The notes beneath the pieces were generated by a model. That model did not search any database. It saw nothing but the letters and a program-made list of their open reading frames with translations, and was not told the origin of the DNA. Shown in pieces: positions 46,575-56,326 of a stretch of 64,000 nt of DNA. Each line of letters begins with the position of its first letter. Position 1 is the stretch's first letter. Position numbers and translations under genes: made by a program. The DNA is taken from the NCBI RefSeq assembly GCF_019219025.1, contig NZ_JAHUWN010000007.1, positions 180,021-244,020 of the forward strand, read 5' to 3'. This DNA comes from Bacillus sp. sid0103. Lineage in GTDB: Bacteria; Bacillota; Bacilli; Bacillales_B; DSM-18226.

Positions 46575-46835
46575 TCATGCCAATTTCGCGATCCTAGCCT
46601 GAATATCAGATAATCTTACCTTAAAAAACGCTTTATAAATTTGTGTGTCCGCTTCCATAAAGGTAGAATGGCTCACATAATCTCCTTTTAAAGTCCTGCG
46701 TTCCTCATCGAATAGAAAACATTCCTGACCATTCGCTCCTGATTCTAGTAAACTTAAAATAAGGTCTGGTTTCTTATACGTCTTTTCACGAAGTATTTCT
46801 TGGGTTAGAGCATTACAAATTTGCAGTTTATACAA
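46575..46835 (-). CDS. Hypothetical protein downstream of glnA
   Basis: 86 residues (MYKLQICNALTQEILREKTY at the start, FKVRLSDIQARIAKLA at the end), soluble, mixed alpha/beta. GGGAGGTGC precedes the ATG. No family was recognised. It is transcribed after the glnA terminator from its own promoter. Confidence 0.55.
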   Translation of the reverse strand: MYKLQICNALTQEILREKTYKKPDLILSLLESGANGQECFLFDEERRTLKGDYVSHSTFMEADTQIYKAFFKVRLSDIQARIAKLA

Positions 46836-47010
46836 TTAGAGCACCTCCCAAATGTTTTCTAGTTAAGCATACACTATTTACCAATACTAGAACACGTAGA
46901 AATGTGAATTTTTCAAGAAAAAAAGAGTGGTCGAAATTACATCTAAAAATGTTGGACATAGAGACATTATATTTGACTAGGTCAATGAATAGACACGAAA
47001 TAAAAAATAA

Positions 47011-47040
47011 AAAACCCTGCCGCATTAAGCGACAGGGCTT
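47011..47040 (-). terminator. Terminator of glnRA
   Basis: AAACCCTG-CGC/GCG-CAGGGCTTT stem followed by a T-run on the minus strand, just past the glnA stop. Confidence 0.85.
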
Positions 47041-47048
47041 TGATCATT

Positions 47049-48383
47049 TTAATACATGCTCATATATTGATCGCGTTCCCATTGGTGAACGACTGTACGG
47101 AACATATCCCACTCAATTTCTTTTGCTTCAACAAAGTGTTCCATAATGTGCTCGCCTAGACCGGCAACAATCACTTCGTCAGCTTTTAATTGATCTAATG
47201 CCTGAGCTAATGTTGCAGGAAGATCGACGATGCCTTCTTCAATTCTCTCTTCTTTGCTCATTACATAGATGTTTCTGTCAACTGGTGCAGGAGGAGTTAA
47301 TTTGTTTTTAATTCCGTCTAATCCAGCTTTTAGAAGGACAGCCATTGCAAGATATGGGTTTGCAGATGGGTCTACACTTCTTACTTCAACACGTGTACTT
47401 AGTCCACGAGAAGCAGGAATTCGAATTAATGGTGAACGGTTACGTGCTGACCAAGCCACATAACATGGTGCTTCATAGCCAGGAACAAGACGCTTGTAAG
47501 AGTTTACAGTTGGATTTGTTACTGCCGTAAACGCTGGAGCGTGCTTCAGAATACCTGCGATGAATTGACGAGCTGTGTCGCTCATATCTAAATCTCCACC
47601 TGGCTCATAGAATGCATTTTCTCCATTTTTAAACAATGAAAGGTTCATGTGCATTCCGGATCCGTTTACTCCGTATAATGGTTTTGGCATGAATGTTGCG
47701 TGCAAGCCATGTTTACGTGCAATTGTTTTAACAACTAATTTAAACGTTTGGATTTGGTCACAAGCTGTTAATGCATCTGCATATTTGAAATCAATTTCGT
47801 GCTGACCTGGAGCTACTTCATGGTGAGACGCTTCAATTTCAAAGCCCATTTCTTCAAGCTCAAGCACGATATCACGACGGCAGTTTTCACCTAAATCTGT
47901 AGGTGCTAAATCAAAATAACCACCTTGGTCATTCAATTCTAAGCTTGGTTCACCTTTTTCATCTAATTTAAATAAGAAGAATTCAGGCTCAGGTCCAAGG
48001 TTGAAGTTAGTGAAACCTAACTCTTCCATTTCTTTTAATACTCTTCTTAAGTTATTACGAGGATCCCCTTCGAATGGTTCTCCTTCTGGTGTATAAATAT
48101 CACAAATTAAGCGGGCAACTTTCCCTTTTTCAGCTGTCCAAGGGAATACCACCCATGTGTTTAGGTCTGGATATAGTAACATATCAGACTCTTCAATTCG
48201 TACAAAACCTTCAATTGAAGAACCGTCAAACATCATTTTATTATCAAGTGCTTTTTCTAATTGAGAAATAGGAATCTCTACGTTTTTGATTGTTCCAAGG
48301 ATATCTGTGAATTGTAAACGAATAAATTTTACGTTATCCTCAACAGCTAATCTTTTAATATCTTCTCTTGAATACTTTGCCAT
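47049..48383 (-). CDS. glnA: Glutamine synthetase type I
   Basis: 444 residues, makes glutamine from glutamate, ammonium and ATP as a dodecamer. Visible motifs are [17 protein letters not shown] (with the Arg used for glutamine feedback control in the Bacillus enzyme), [21 protein letters not shown], and [20 protein letters not shown]. There is no adenylylation loop, so it is the GSI-alpha type regulated by feedback and by GlnR/TnrA binding. AGGGGGT precedes the ATG. Operon with glnR. Confidence 0.98.
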   Translation of the reverse strand: MAKYSREDIKRLAVEDNVKFIRLQFTDILGTIKNVEIPISQLEKALDNKMMFDGSSIEGFVRIEESDMLLYPDLNTWVVFPWTAEKGKVARLICDIYTPEGEPFEGDPRNNLRRVLKEMEELGFTNFNLGPEPEFFLFKLDEKGEPSLELNDQGGYFDLAPTDLGENCRRDIVLELEEMGFEIEASHHEVAPGQHEIDFKYADALTACDQIQTFKLVVKTIARKHGLHATFMPKPLYGVNGSGMHMNLSLFKNGENAFYEPGGDLDMSDTARQFIAGILKHAPAFTAVTNPTVNSYKRLVPGYEAPCYVAWSARNRSPLIRIPASRGLSTRVEVRSVDPSANPYLAMAVLLKAGLDGIKNKLTPPAPVDRNIYVMSKEERIEEGIVDLPATLAQALDQLKADEVIVAGLGEHIMEHFVEAKEIEWDMFRTVVHQWERDQYMSMY

Positions 48384-48422
48384 TTCCTTACCCCCTATTT
48401 TTTAGAAAAGAACCTTTCAAAA

Positions 48423-48827
48423 TTAATGAAAGAATCTTGACATATCACCCTGACGTAATGAGGATCGATTGTTTCGACCTGAATGCATCATTTCGTTGCG
48501 TAGTAGTTTTCTAAGTTGTTCATCCGTTAATTCGCGCTTCGCTTTTTCTGTTTGTTGTTCCATTATGTTGGTTTGTTGCTGCTCCTTAACTAGGAACAAT
48601 TGTTTAATGCCAGCCATGTTTACACCTTGATCAATTAAATCCTTAATTTCTAGAAGCCTATCAATATCATTCAAACAATATAGACGTCTATTCCCTTCGG
48701 TTCTAGCAGGAGAAATCAATTGGTGTTCTTCGTAGTATCGAATTTGCCTGGCTGTAAGTTCCGTTAGCTGCATGACTGTTCCAATCGGGAACAGGGGCAT
48801 GGAACGGCGAATTTCCTTTCCACTCAC
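48423..48827 (-). CDS. glnR: GlnR, MerR-type repressor of glutamine synthetase
   Basis: 134 residues: a MerR-type DNA-binding domain ([20 protein letters not shown] then [17 protein letters not shown]) and a short C-terminal tail that binds feedback-inhibited GlnA in Bacillus subtilis. Start GTG, with GGAGGAG upstream. First gene of glnRA; two GlnR boxes lie at its promoter. Confidence 0.96.
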   Translation of the reverse strand: MSGKEIRRSMPLFPIGTVMQLTELTARQIRYYEEHQLISPARTEGNRRLYCLNDIDRLLEIKDLIDQGVNMAGIKQLFLVKEQQQTNIMEQQTEKAKRELTDEQLRKLLRNEMMHSGRNNRSSLRQGDMSRFFH

Positions 48828-48863
48828 CTAATTACTCCTCCCTTTGGGTTTATTTATATTGTT

Positions 48864-48914
48864 ATTATATTTCGTGTCAGAAAAGTTGTCAATCGTATGT
48901 TAGGTTTTCTTACA
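48864..48914 (-). promoter_or_regulatory. glnRA promoter with two GlnR/TnrA boxes
   Basis: Minus-strand promoter TTGACA (48892-48887), 17 bp, TATAAT (48869-48864). One box TGTTAGGTTTTCTTACA at 48898-48914 fits TGTNA-N7-TNACA fully. A second, TGTCAGAAAAGTTGTCA at 48875-48891, fits with one change and overlaps the -35. The double site matches the known glnRA layout. Confidence 0.85.
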
Positions 48915-48962
48915 CGAATTTTTTTAAAAAAATGGGACAACTCAAAAAATGCTCTCCATTTC

Positions 48963-50234
48963 CTAGAATAAATCTAATAATCTTTTCTCAGCTATATGAT
49001 CTATTGCCAGACAAACAGCCATTTTTACATGTGAATAGGTTAATCCACCTTGAACATAGGCCACATAAGGCGGTCTAATCGGCCCATCAGCAGTGAGTTC
49101 AATACTCGCCCCTTGAATAAAGGTGCCCGCTGCCATAATTACATCGTCCTCATACCCTGGCATATAACTTGCATGGGGAGTAACGTAAGAATTAATTGGC
49201 GAAGCAAATTGAATAGCCTGACAAAATCCAATCATTTTATCGCGGTCATCGAACTGTACGGATTGGATTAAGTCTGTCCTCTTAGCATTCCATTTCGGAG
49301 AGGAATTCATGCCTAATTTCTCCAACATCGCTGCGGTAAATACCGCACCTTTTAAGGCTTGGCCCACAACATGAGGTGCAAGGAAAAAGCCTTGATACAT
49401 TTCCTGGAGACTATAGAGGGAAGCACCCGCTTCAGCCCCAATTCCTGGAGATGTCATACGATAGGAACAGGCTTCGACCCACTGTTTTTTCCCTACGATA
49501 TAGCCGCCCGTTTTTACAATTCCGCCGCCAGGATTTTTAATTAGGGATCCAGCCATTAAGTCAGCACCGACATGGCAGGGCTCGATCTCTTCAACAAATT
49601 CCCCATAGCAGTTATCAACAAAGACGACAACATCCGGTTTAATCTCTTTTACAAACTTAACCATCTCGCCTATTTCAGCAACTGTAAATGAAGGTCTTGT
49701 GTCATAGCCTTTAGAACGCTGAATCCCAATCATTTTCGTATTGGGTTTTATTTTCTCTGACACCATGTCCCAGTTAATTTTCCCTTCATTCGTCAGCGCC
49801 ACACTATCATAAGAAATGCCAAATTCCTTTAAGGAGCCGACCCCATTACCACGAAGACCAACAATTTCTTCCAAGGTATCATACGGTTTGCCTGTGATAT
49901 AAAGGAGTTCATCTCCTGGGCGAAGCACGCCAAATAAAGCAATGGAAATGGCGTGGGTACCAGAAATGATTTGCGGGCGGACCAATCCTGCCTCGCCGCC
50001 AAAGACATCTGCATAGACCATTTCAAGCGTATCTCTGCCTATGTCATCGTAGCCGTACCCCGTTGACGGTATAAAATGAGAATCACTGACACGATGTTTT
50101 TGAAAACTCTGTAAAACCCTAAATTGATTGGTTTCGATTCTTTCGTCCATTTCCTTATGGATCTCAGCAATTTGTTGTTCTACTTTTTTAACGATTGGCT
50201 GAAGTTTTTCCCCATTTTTTAACTGTTGAAACAT
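48963..50234 (-). CDS. ynbB: YnbB, methionine gamma-lyase-like PLP enzyme
   Basis: 423 residues of the Met_gamma_lyase (aluminium-resistance-like) family of fold-type I PLP enzymes. PLP pocket: GTHAISIALFGVLRPGDELL, VFVDNCYGEFVEE and the Lys region SLIKNPGGGIVKTGGYIVG. The true reaction is not established. It lies between glnR and hflX, as in Bacillus subtilis. AGGAGATT precedes the ATG. Confidence 0.9.
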   Translation of the reverse strand: MFQQLKNGEKLQPIVKKVEQQIAEIHKEMDERIETNQFRVLQSFQKHRVSDSHFIPSTGYGYDDIGRDTLEMVYADVFGGEAGLVRPQIISGTHAISIALFGVLRPGDELLYITGKPYDTLEEIVGLRGNGVGSLKEFGISYDSVALTNEGKINWDMVSEKIKPNTKMIGIQRSKGYDTRPSFTVAEIGEMVKFVKEIKPDVVVFVDNCYGEFVEEIEPCHVGADLMAGSLIKNPGGGIVKTGGYIVGKKQWVEACSYRMTSPGIGAEAGASLYSLQEMYQGFFLAPHVVGQALKGAVFTAAMLEKLGMNSSPKWNAKRTDLIQSVQFDDRDKMIGFCQAIQFASPINSYVTPHASYMPGYEDDVIMAAGTFIQGASIELTADGPIRPPYVAYVQGGLTYSHVKMAVCLAIDHIAEKRLLDLF

Positions 50235-50248
50235 GTTGAATCTCCTAT

Positions 50249-51508
50249 CTACTTTTTATAATTCTTTAAACGCCCTGTAATTTGATGGTCTTGTAACGTA
50301 TATCCTTTACAGCGATATAACTGGCTATCCTCATCAAAGAAAAGTTCTCTTAATATCGTCTCATTTTTTAATTGAGATAGCAGTTTTCCCTCCGTTGACG
50401 GAACCTCTACTTCATAAGGAGTCATCAATTCCATCACAACTTTCTCTATTTGCCCTTTTAAAGCATGGCGATCATGTTCATCAAAAGCACTAATAAAGGC
50501 TGTAGGTGTATCAGCAGTTGGGACGAAATCTGAATGCTGAATATCTTTTTTATTATATACTGTTATTTGCGGGATATCTTTAACTTCTAAGTCATCCAGG
50601 AGTTTTTTTACGGTTTTTTCGTGATGAAAATAATCAGGGTTGGACATATCCACCACATGGAGGAGTAGATCCGCTTCCCTTACTTCTTCAAGTGTCGACC
50701 TGAAGGCTGCAATAAGCGTTGTCGGTAAATCTTGAATAAATCCAACTGTATCCGTAATCAAGGCTAAGAACCCACTTGGCAGGATCAGTTTCCGCGTCAT
50801 TGGATCAAGTGTGGCAAACAATTGATTTTCCTCATAAGACTCAGCTTCCGACAATCGATTAAACAGGGTTGATTTACCGGCATTGGTATAACCGACAATT
50901 GCTACCTGAAAGGCTTTATTTTTCTTTCTTCTTTCTCTATATCGATCACGGTGCTGCACGATGACGGATAGTTGACTTTTGATATCATCGATTCTGCGGC
51001 GGATATGACGTCGGTCTGATTCTAATTTCGTTTCACCAGGTCCTCTTGTTCCAATTCCGGCACCAAGACGAGATAATGCGGTCCCCTGCCCCGCTAGGCG
51101 CGGCAATATGTATTGAAGTTGGGCAAGTTCCACTTGAAGTTTCCCCTCTTTAGACCTTGCTCTTTGTGCAAAGATATCTAAGATAAGCTGGGTGCGGTCA
51201 ATAACCCGGGCATTTAGTTCTGATGCAAGATTTCTTTTTTGGCTGGGTGAAAGTTCGTCATTAAAAATGACGACATCTGGCTCGAGTTCCTCTACCAGCG
51301 CATTTAGCTCTTCCACTTTTCCTTTACCTATGTAAGTAGCCGGATGACGGCGTTCTCTTTTTTGTACGACCGATACCAACACTTCACCCTGAGCTGTTTC
51401 TGTCAGTGCCGCTAACTCGTCCATTGAATAGTGGAAACGTAAGTCATCGTACCCACTGGTTTGACATCCAACAAGGATTACTCTCTCTTTTGTTTCTTTT
51501 TGTTCCAA
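50249..51508 (-). CDS. hflX: HflX, ribosome-associated GTPase
   Basis: 419 residues: N-terminal HflX domain ([20 protein letters not shown] then [13 protein letters not shown]) and a GTPase domain with G1 [13 protein letters not shown]3 DTVGF, and G4 NKKD. It splits stalled or heat-damaged ribosomes. I use the TTG at 51508 ([14 protein letters not shown]), eight bases after AAGGAAGG; the ATG at 51532 overlaps that ribosome site. Confidence 0.93.
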   Translation of the reverse strand: MEQKETKERVILVGCQTSGYDDLRFHYSMDELAALTETAQGEVLVSVVQKRERRHPATYIGKGKVEELNALVEELEPDVVIFNDELSPSQKRNLASELNARVIDRTQLILDIFAQRARSKEGKLQVELAQLQYILPRLAGQGTALSRLGAGIGTRGPGETKLESDRRHIRRRIDDIKSQLSVIVQHRDRYRERRKKNKAFQVAIVGYTNAGKSTLFNRLSEAESYEENQLFATLDPMTRKLILPSGFLALITDTVGFIQDLPTTLIAAFRSTLEEVREADLLLHVVDMSNPDYFHHEKTVKKLLDDLEVKDIPQITVYNKKDIQHSDFVPTADTPTAFISAFDEHDRHALKGQIEKVVMELMTPYEVEVPSTEGKLLSQLKNETILRELFFDEDSQLYRCKGYTLQDHQITGRLKNYKK

Positions 51509-51705
51509 AAGGCATCCTTCCTTTCTAAACATCTAACTCTCATCATAGCAAAAAAAGTGTATAATCTCTATTTTCTCCAAAAGCCGAAAAAAACTTGTTG
51601 TATTTTTCCCACAACATGATAAAATTTTACTGTTTGTAATCGATTGCTTTTTTACTATTTTAATAGTGTTTTACAAAAATAGACTTCAAGGGGATATCAG
51701 ATAAA

Positions 51706-52311
51706 ATGACATGGGATGTATTAAGTATGATCGGAACCATTGCCTTCGCTGTCAGTGGAGCGATTGTGGCAATGGAAGAAGAGTATGATATATTTGGGGT
51801 TTACATTTTAGGCATTGTCACTGCTTTTGGCGGTGGAGCGATTCGCAACCTGTTAATCGGTGTTCCGGTATCTGCACTATGGGATCAAGGATTATTTTTT
51901 CAAATTGCCTTGTTATCGATTACAGCTGTATTTTTATTTCCATCCAATCTGCTTAAACACTGGCAAAAATGGGGTAACTTATTTGATGCGATCGGCCTCT
52001 CGGCTTTTGCCATCCAAGGTGCCATATACGCCGTAAACATGGACCGCCCACTAAGTGCCGTGATCGTCGCTGCGGTCTTAACCGGAATTGGCGGTGGAAT
52101 CATTCGTGATTTATTAGCAGGAAGAAAACCAATTGTACTTAGAGCGGAAATTTACGCGCTTTGGGCAATTATAACAGCTCTATTTATTGGACTGGGGATT
52201 GCTACCCATCCATGGGAGTTATATACTTTATTTGTGATTGTGACTGTTTTACGGGTTTTTTCCTATACATTTGATTGGAAATTGCCCATTCGTAAGTTCG
52301 AAGCAAATTAA
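51706..52311 (+). CDS. UPF0126 / TRIC-like membrane protein
   Basis: 201 residues made of two homologous three-helix halves, each with a glycine-rich GGG turn: AFGGGAIRNLLIG near 45 and GIGGGIIRDLLAGRKP near 130. This is the bacterial TRIC (trimeric cation channel) fold. AAGGGGATA precedes the ATG. Monocistronic; a T-rich hairpin at 52330-52365 ends it. Confidence 0.9.
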   Translation: MTWDVLSMIGTIAFAVSGAIVAMEEEYDIFGVYILGIVTAFGGGAIRNLLIGVPVSALWDQGLFFQIALLSITAVFLFPSNLLKHWQKWGNLFDAIGLSAFAIQGAIYAVNMDRPLSAVIVAAVLTGIGGGIIRDLLAGRKPIVLRAEIYALWAIITALFIGLGIATHPWELYTLFVIVTVLRVFSYTFDWKLPIRKFEAN

Positions 52312-52329
52312 TCATTTCCTTCATATAAA

Positions 52330-52365
52330 AACGACAGATTACAAAGAATCTGCCGTTTTTTTGTT
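52330..52365 (+). terminator. Terminator of the TRIC-like gene
   Basis: AACGACAGATT/AATCTGCCGTT stem (one mismatch) and a seven-base T-run. Confidence 0.85.
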
Positions 52366-52386
52366 TTAGCTATGTTATATTTGGAT

Positions 52387-52500
52387 GTTGATTTGCGCTC
52401 CAGGCGCTTCGCTTTCCGCGGGCGGTCGGGGAGCCTCCTCGGCGCTTAAGCGTCTGCGGGGTCTCCCGCAGGAGTCTTCGCGTCTTCCGCTCCAATCAAC
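52387..52500. repeat. GC-rich bcr-like intergenic repeat, copy 2 (inverted)
   Basis: It begins GTTGATTTGCGCTCCAGG and ends TTCCGCTCCAATCAAC, the inverted arrangement of copy 1 at 40516. Inner pairs include GGCGCTTAAGCGTC and CTGCGGGGTCTCCCGCAG. Confidence 0.75.
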
Positions 52501-52531
52501 ATGGCTAAAATAACCTTTAACACAGCCTTTG

Positions 52532-53482
52532 TTATGAATCTTCCTCAAACACAAGATCATTGCTTCTAAGTGTCATAAGTTCATGCTTGTCATAACTATT
52601 TAACATGAGCAGCCTCATTGCCTGGGCGCGGATTGATTTTTCAATAATATTTCGCACATACCTTCCGTTTGAAAAACTATTTGGACTTAGGACTGCTTTT
52701 ACCCATATTAAATGTTCTTTTAACTTTTTTTCAGCTTCATGGCTAAATGTGTATTCTCTTTCATGTAGCATCCGCGCTGAAATTTCCATTAATTGATCGA
52801 TATTGTAATCAGGGAAATCAATCACTAATGGAAAGCGTGAGTGAAGTCCAGGATTAAGAGTTAAGAAATAATCCATTTCCCGAGAATATCCCGCAAGGAT
52901 CAGAATAAACTCATGCTGTTTATCCTCCATATGCTTAACAAGAGTATCGATGGCTTCCTTGCCAAAATCCTTTTCTCCACCGCGGCCCAGTGAATACGCC
53001 TCATCGATAAACAAGATTCCCCCTTGGGCCTTCTTGATTAAATCTCTTGTCTTTTGTGCGGTATGACCAATATACTCTCCCACAAGGTCAGCACGCTCAG
53101 CCTCAATTAAGTGACCTTTTGTTAATACACTCATTTTTTGAAACAACTTACCTATTAGTCTTGCTACCGTTGTTTTTCCCGTACCTGGATTTCCTTTAAA
53201 CATCATATGAAGGGCTTGTTTTCTAGCTTTCAAACCCATTTCCTCACGTTTTTTATTCACATAAATCCAAGCATAAATTTCCTTAATCATTTTTTTCATT
53301 TCTTCCATCCCAACCAAAGCCCCAAGGTCTTCTTCTATTTCCTTTAGAGCCGAGTGCTCCGGAGGAATGTCCTTTGGAACAACTTGAAAGTCAGATAATT
53401 CTTTTGAAATGATTTTCGCTTTTTGTGAATTGAGGACAACACTTATTTGGCCATTGCTTTTCATTCGAATCGGTTGGTCCAA
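52532..53482 (-). CDS. spoVK: SpoVK, stage V sporulation AAA+ ATPase
   Basis: 316 residues of the CbxX/CfqX-like AAA+ family needed for spore maturation. Walker A is GNPGTGKTTVARL near 98, Walker B ILFIDEAYSLG near 160, sensor and Arg-finger region LNPGLHSRFPL near 220. I prefer the TTG at 53482, five bases after AGAGGTGA; the GTG at 53491 lies inside that ribosome site. Position upstream of the hfq-miaA pair is conserved. Confidence 0.93.
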   Translation of the reverse strand: MDQPIRMKSNGQISVVLNSQKAKIISKELSDFQVVPKDIPPEHSALKEIEEDLGALVGMEEMKKMIKEIYAWIYVNKKREEMGLKARKQALHMMFKGNPGTGKTTVARLIGKLFQKMSVLTKGHLIEAERADLVGEYIGHTAQKTRDLIKKAQGGILFIDEAYSLGRGGEKDFGKEAIDTLVKHMEDKQHEFILILAGYSREMDYFLTLNPGLHSRFPLVIDFPDYNIDQLMEISARMLHEREYTFSHEAEKKLKEHLIWVKAVLSPNSFSNGRYVRNIIEKSIRAQAMRLLMLNSYDKHELMTLRSNDLVFEEDS

Positions 53483-53654
53483 AGCTTTCACCTCTCATTT
53501 TCGCCAACAGTTTACAGTAGGAAGGTATTTTATGGCCACTCAGAATTTATCCAGTAAATTCCGAACTCTATTTGCGCAAAAGGAATGCATAATCCTTCAA
53601 CTAATATGTATTCATACAAGATGACTTTCATTAAAAAAGTTTTTTCAAAAATAA

Positions 53655-53677
53655 AAAAAGCCCGTGAAATGGGCTCT
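53655..53677 (-). terminator. Terminator of miaA-hfq
   Basis: GCCC-GTGAAAT-GGGC stem followed by a seven-base T-run on the minus strand. Confidence 0.8.
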
Positions 53678-53684
53678 TAAAAAA

Positions 53685-53915
53685 TTATTGGTTATCCAAA
53701 TCAAGCTGAACGTTTCTTTGCGGTGCAAAGGTTGAGATCGCATGCTTATATACTAATTGCTGCTTTCCTTCCGACTCGAACAGTACTGTAAAATTATCAA
53801 AGCCCTTTATTTGGCCTCGTAATTGAAATCCGTTTAATAAAAAGACCGTCACATGCATGTTATCTTTGCGGCACTGGTTTAAATATTGGTCCTGGATATT
53901 GATTGTTGTTTTCAT
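53685..53915 (-). CDS. hfq: Hfq, RNA chaperone
   Basis: 76 residues, an Sm-fold hexamer that binds small RNAs and mRNAs. Sm1 motif [20 protein letters not shown] with [18 protein letters not shown], and Sm2 motif [14 protein letters not shown]. The short tail is that of Firmicute Hfq. AGGAGGAAATAT precedes the ATG. It follows miaA by 26 bp, the usual arrangement. Confidence 0.97.
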   Translation of the reverse strand: MKTTINIQDQYLNQCRKDNMHVTVFLLNGFQLRGQIKGFDNFTVLFESEGKQQLVYKHAISTFAPQRNVQLDLDNQ

Positions 53916-53941
53916 TTATATTTCCTCCTCTTTTATCTCTA

Positions 53942-54907
53942 CTAATATGTATTCGATTTTACTTTAAGCTTTCCTTCAATACAATGTGAAATTTCCTTTA
54001 TTTTTTTTGAGATATTCGTCACATCGGTCATATCAAACCAAGCAACCTCCATCTTGTTCCGAAACCAAGTCAATTGTCTTTTCGCGTATCTTCTAGAATT
54101 TTGTTTTAGATTGACTATCGCCTCATCTAACGTCACTTTACCATCAAAATATGCGAAGATTTCCTTGTAGCCAATGGCTTGGATCGATTGACAATCCCTC
54201 AACCCTTGTTGATATAATCCATTTACTTCCTCTATAAGCCCTTCTTTCATCATAACATCCACTCGATCATTAATGCGCTCATAAAGTTTCTCACGTTCCA
54301 TCGTTAGTCCAACAATGGCTGTATTGTACAGTAGGTCTGGTTTTTGTGTAGTTTGAAACTCTTGCATCGTCTTCCCGGTAAGGTGGAAAATTTCTAGGGC
54401 GCGAATAACCCTTCTTACATTATTGGGGTGGATTTGCGATGCACTCTCAGGGTCTACCTCCAATAATTCTTTATACAGTGCTTCATTTCCGATTTTCTTT
54501 ACTCTTTCCTCGAGCATGTGACGGTAAGACTCATCGCCTGGTACATCAGAAAATTGATAATCATAAATGACAGACTGGATATATAACCCTGTTCCACCGA
54601 CAATAATCGGCAGCTTCCCTTTTTGGGCAATTTCATCTATCTTTGCCCGCACAAGGTGTTGAAATTCTGCAACAGAAAAATTCTCGTAAGGCTCTTTAAT
54701 ATCAATCAGATGATGGGGAATCTCTTCCATTTCATCTTTTTTGACTTTTGCCGTACCAATATCCATTCCACGGTAGATTTGCATAGAGTCGCCGCTGATA
54801 ATTTCACCATTATAGCGTTTAGCCATTTCGATACTTAGCATTGTTTTTCCCACTGCAGTTGGTCCGATGATTACTAATAACTTTTGTTTTGAATCCAATA
54901 TTTTCAC
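53942..54907 (-). CDS. miaA: MiaA, tRNA dimethylallyltransferase
   Basis: 321 residues. Adds a dimethylallyl group to A37 of tRNAs reading UNN codons. P-loop GPTAVGKTMLSIEMA, the GDSMQIYRGMDIGTAK block, HHLIDI, the GGTGLYIQS turn, and the C-terminal QNSRRYAKRQLTWFRNKM. The start is GTG. First gene before hfq. Confidence 0.96.
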   Translation of the reverse strand: MKILDSKQKLLVIIGPTAVGKTMLSIEMAKRYNGEIISGDSMQIYRGMDIGTAKVKKDEMEEIPHHLIDIKEPYENFSVAEFQHLVRAKIDEIAQKGKLPIIVGGTGLYIQSVIYDYQFSDVPGDESYRHMLEERVKKIGNEALYKELLEVDPESASQIHPNNVRRVIRALEIFHLTGKTMQEFQTTQKPDLLYNTAIVGLTMEREKLYERINDRVDVMMKEGLIEEVNGLYQQGLRDCQSIQAIGYKEIFAYFDGKVTLDEAIVNLKQNSRRYAKRQLTWFRNKMEVAWFDMTDVTNISKKIKEISHCIEGKLKVKSNTY

Positions 54908-55204
54908 ACTGCCTTATCCCATTTTCAGTGAAAGCAGGCTTACGATTCCACTTTCACCCCTTCATCGTAACATAATTTTAAAAAGCAGTTGAACATCAAA
55001 CTAGTATATACATAAAAGTTCTTTTCTATGCTCCAATTCACATGAAATTATTTCACCCATTTCCCTTCCCAATTAGGAATAATTTTCATGTAAATTTACA
55101 AAAGGATAACGGTTCATTTACAAAGCGCTTTCCACCCCCATATTTATGGTAGACTAACGCGTAGCATATCAAGTAAGAAAAAAAACGAAATTAGGTGAAA
55201 TAAA
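54908..55204. promoter_or_regulatory. Promoter region between miaA and mreBH
   Basis: CCACCCCC at 55132-55139, with CGTA about 20 bp further, resembles the -35 CCCCC element of SigI-dependent promoters; mreBH is a known SigI target in Bacillus subtilis. AAAGCGCTTT at 55118-55127 is a palindrome next to it. The exact -10 fit is uncertain. Confidence 0.35.
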
Positions 55205-56212
55205 ATGTTATCAACTTTTGATATTGGAATTGATTTAGGAACAGCAAATATATTAGTTTATAGTAAAAATAAAGGTATTGCGATAAATGAACCATCGGTT
55301 GTGGCTATCGATACGGTCACCAAAAATGTTGTAGCAGTGGGGCAAGAAGCTAAGGAAATGATTGGAAAGACGCCTGAAAAAATCATTGCGATTCGTCCCT
55401 TAAAAGACGGAGTCATTGCAGATTATGATGTAACCACTGAATTGCTTAAGCACATAATGCGTAAAGCTTCCAAAAAGATTGGATTTGCCGTTCGCAAACC
55501 AAATGTAGTCGTTAGTATCCCATCTGGGTCAACAAGTGTTGAGAGAAGAGCGATCAATGATGCGGTAAAGCAAGCAGGTGCAAAGAAGATCAGTTTAATT
55601 GAGGAACCGGTCGCAGCTGCAATTGGGGCAGGATTACCAATCGATGAGCCAGTTGCCAATGTAGTGGTCGATATTGGCGGCGGTAATACGGAAGTTGCGA
55701 TTATCTCGTTTGGTGGTGTCGTTGCCTGCCATTCTATTAAAATTGGCGGAGACCGTCTTGACGATGATATTATTCAATATATTCGAAAAGAATATAATAT
55801 CCTGATTGGGGAAAGAACCGCGGAAAATATCAAAATGGAAATTGGTTATGCTCTTATTGACCATGAAGAACGTTTCATGGATATCCGCGGCCGCGACCTT
55901 GTTACAGGACTGCCAAAAACAATTAAACTATCATCCTATGAAATCCGTGCAGCTATAAAGGAAGCACTGTTGCATATTTTAGAAGCCATCCGAGCAACCC
56001 TAGAAGATTGTCCAGCAGAGCTCAGTGGTGACATTGTTGACAGAGGCGTTATTCTGTGCGGTGGAGGCGCTTTGTTAAACGGGATGGAGGCATGGTTAAG
56101 TCAAGAGATTGTCGTTCCAGTCCAACTTGCCCCAAACCCGCTAGAAGCGGTAGCAGTCGGTACTGGAAGAGCCCTAATGTACATGAACAAACTCCCAGTT
56201 GCCGTAAAATAA
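55205..56212 (+). CDS. mreBH: MreBH, actin-like cell shape protein
   Basis: 335 residues of the MreB actin family: phosphate-1 loop [12 protein letters not shown], phosphate-2 [12 protein letters not shown], and [16 protein letters not shown]. Among the Bacillus paralogues the length and termini fit MreBH, which guides side-wall growth and the LytE hydrolase. It lacks mreC/mreD neighbours. AGGTGAAATAAA precedes the ATG. Confidence 0.9.
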   Translation: MLSTFDIGIDLGTANILVYSKNKGIAINEPSVVAIDTVTKNVVAVGQEAKEMIGKTPEKIIAIRPLKDGVIADYDVTTELLKHIMRKASKKIGFAVRKPNVVVSIPSGSTSVERRAINDAVKQAGAKKISLIEEPVAAAIGAGLPIDEPVANVVVDIGGGNTEVAIISFGGVVACHSIKIGGDRLDDDIIQYIRKEYNILIGERTAENIKMEIGYALIDHEERFMDIRGRDLVTGLPKTIKLSSYEIRAAIKEALLHILEAIRATLEDCPAELSGDIVDRGVILCGGGALLNGMEAWLSQEIVVPVQLAPNPLEAVAVGTGRALMYMNKLPVAVK

Positions 56213-56270
56213 GTTGCTTTTGGTGCAAAAATCATGACGGGGATTGCACACAAAAGAATAGAAATTGAAG

Positions 56271-56303
56271 AAAAGCTGCAGATTCATTTTCTGCAGCTTT
56301 TTC
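56271..56303 (+). terminator. Terminator of mreBH
   Basis: An 11-bp perfect stem AAAAGCTGCAG/CTGCAGCTTTT with a T-run. Confidence 0.9.
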
Positions 56304-56326
56304 TTATGAGGTGTCACTTAAGATCG

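Noticed and set aside
46828..47025. Minus-strand frame of 65 codons between glnA and the small gene
   Set aside because: It overlaps the glnA terminator region and the next ribosome site; composition is phenylalanine/leucine-rich chance coding.
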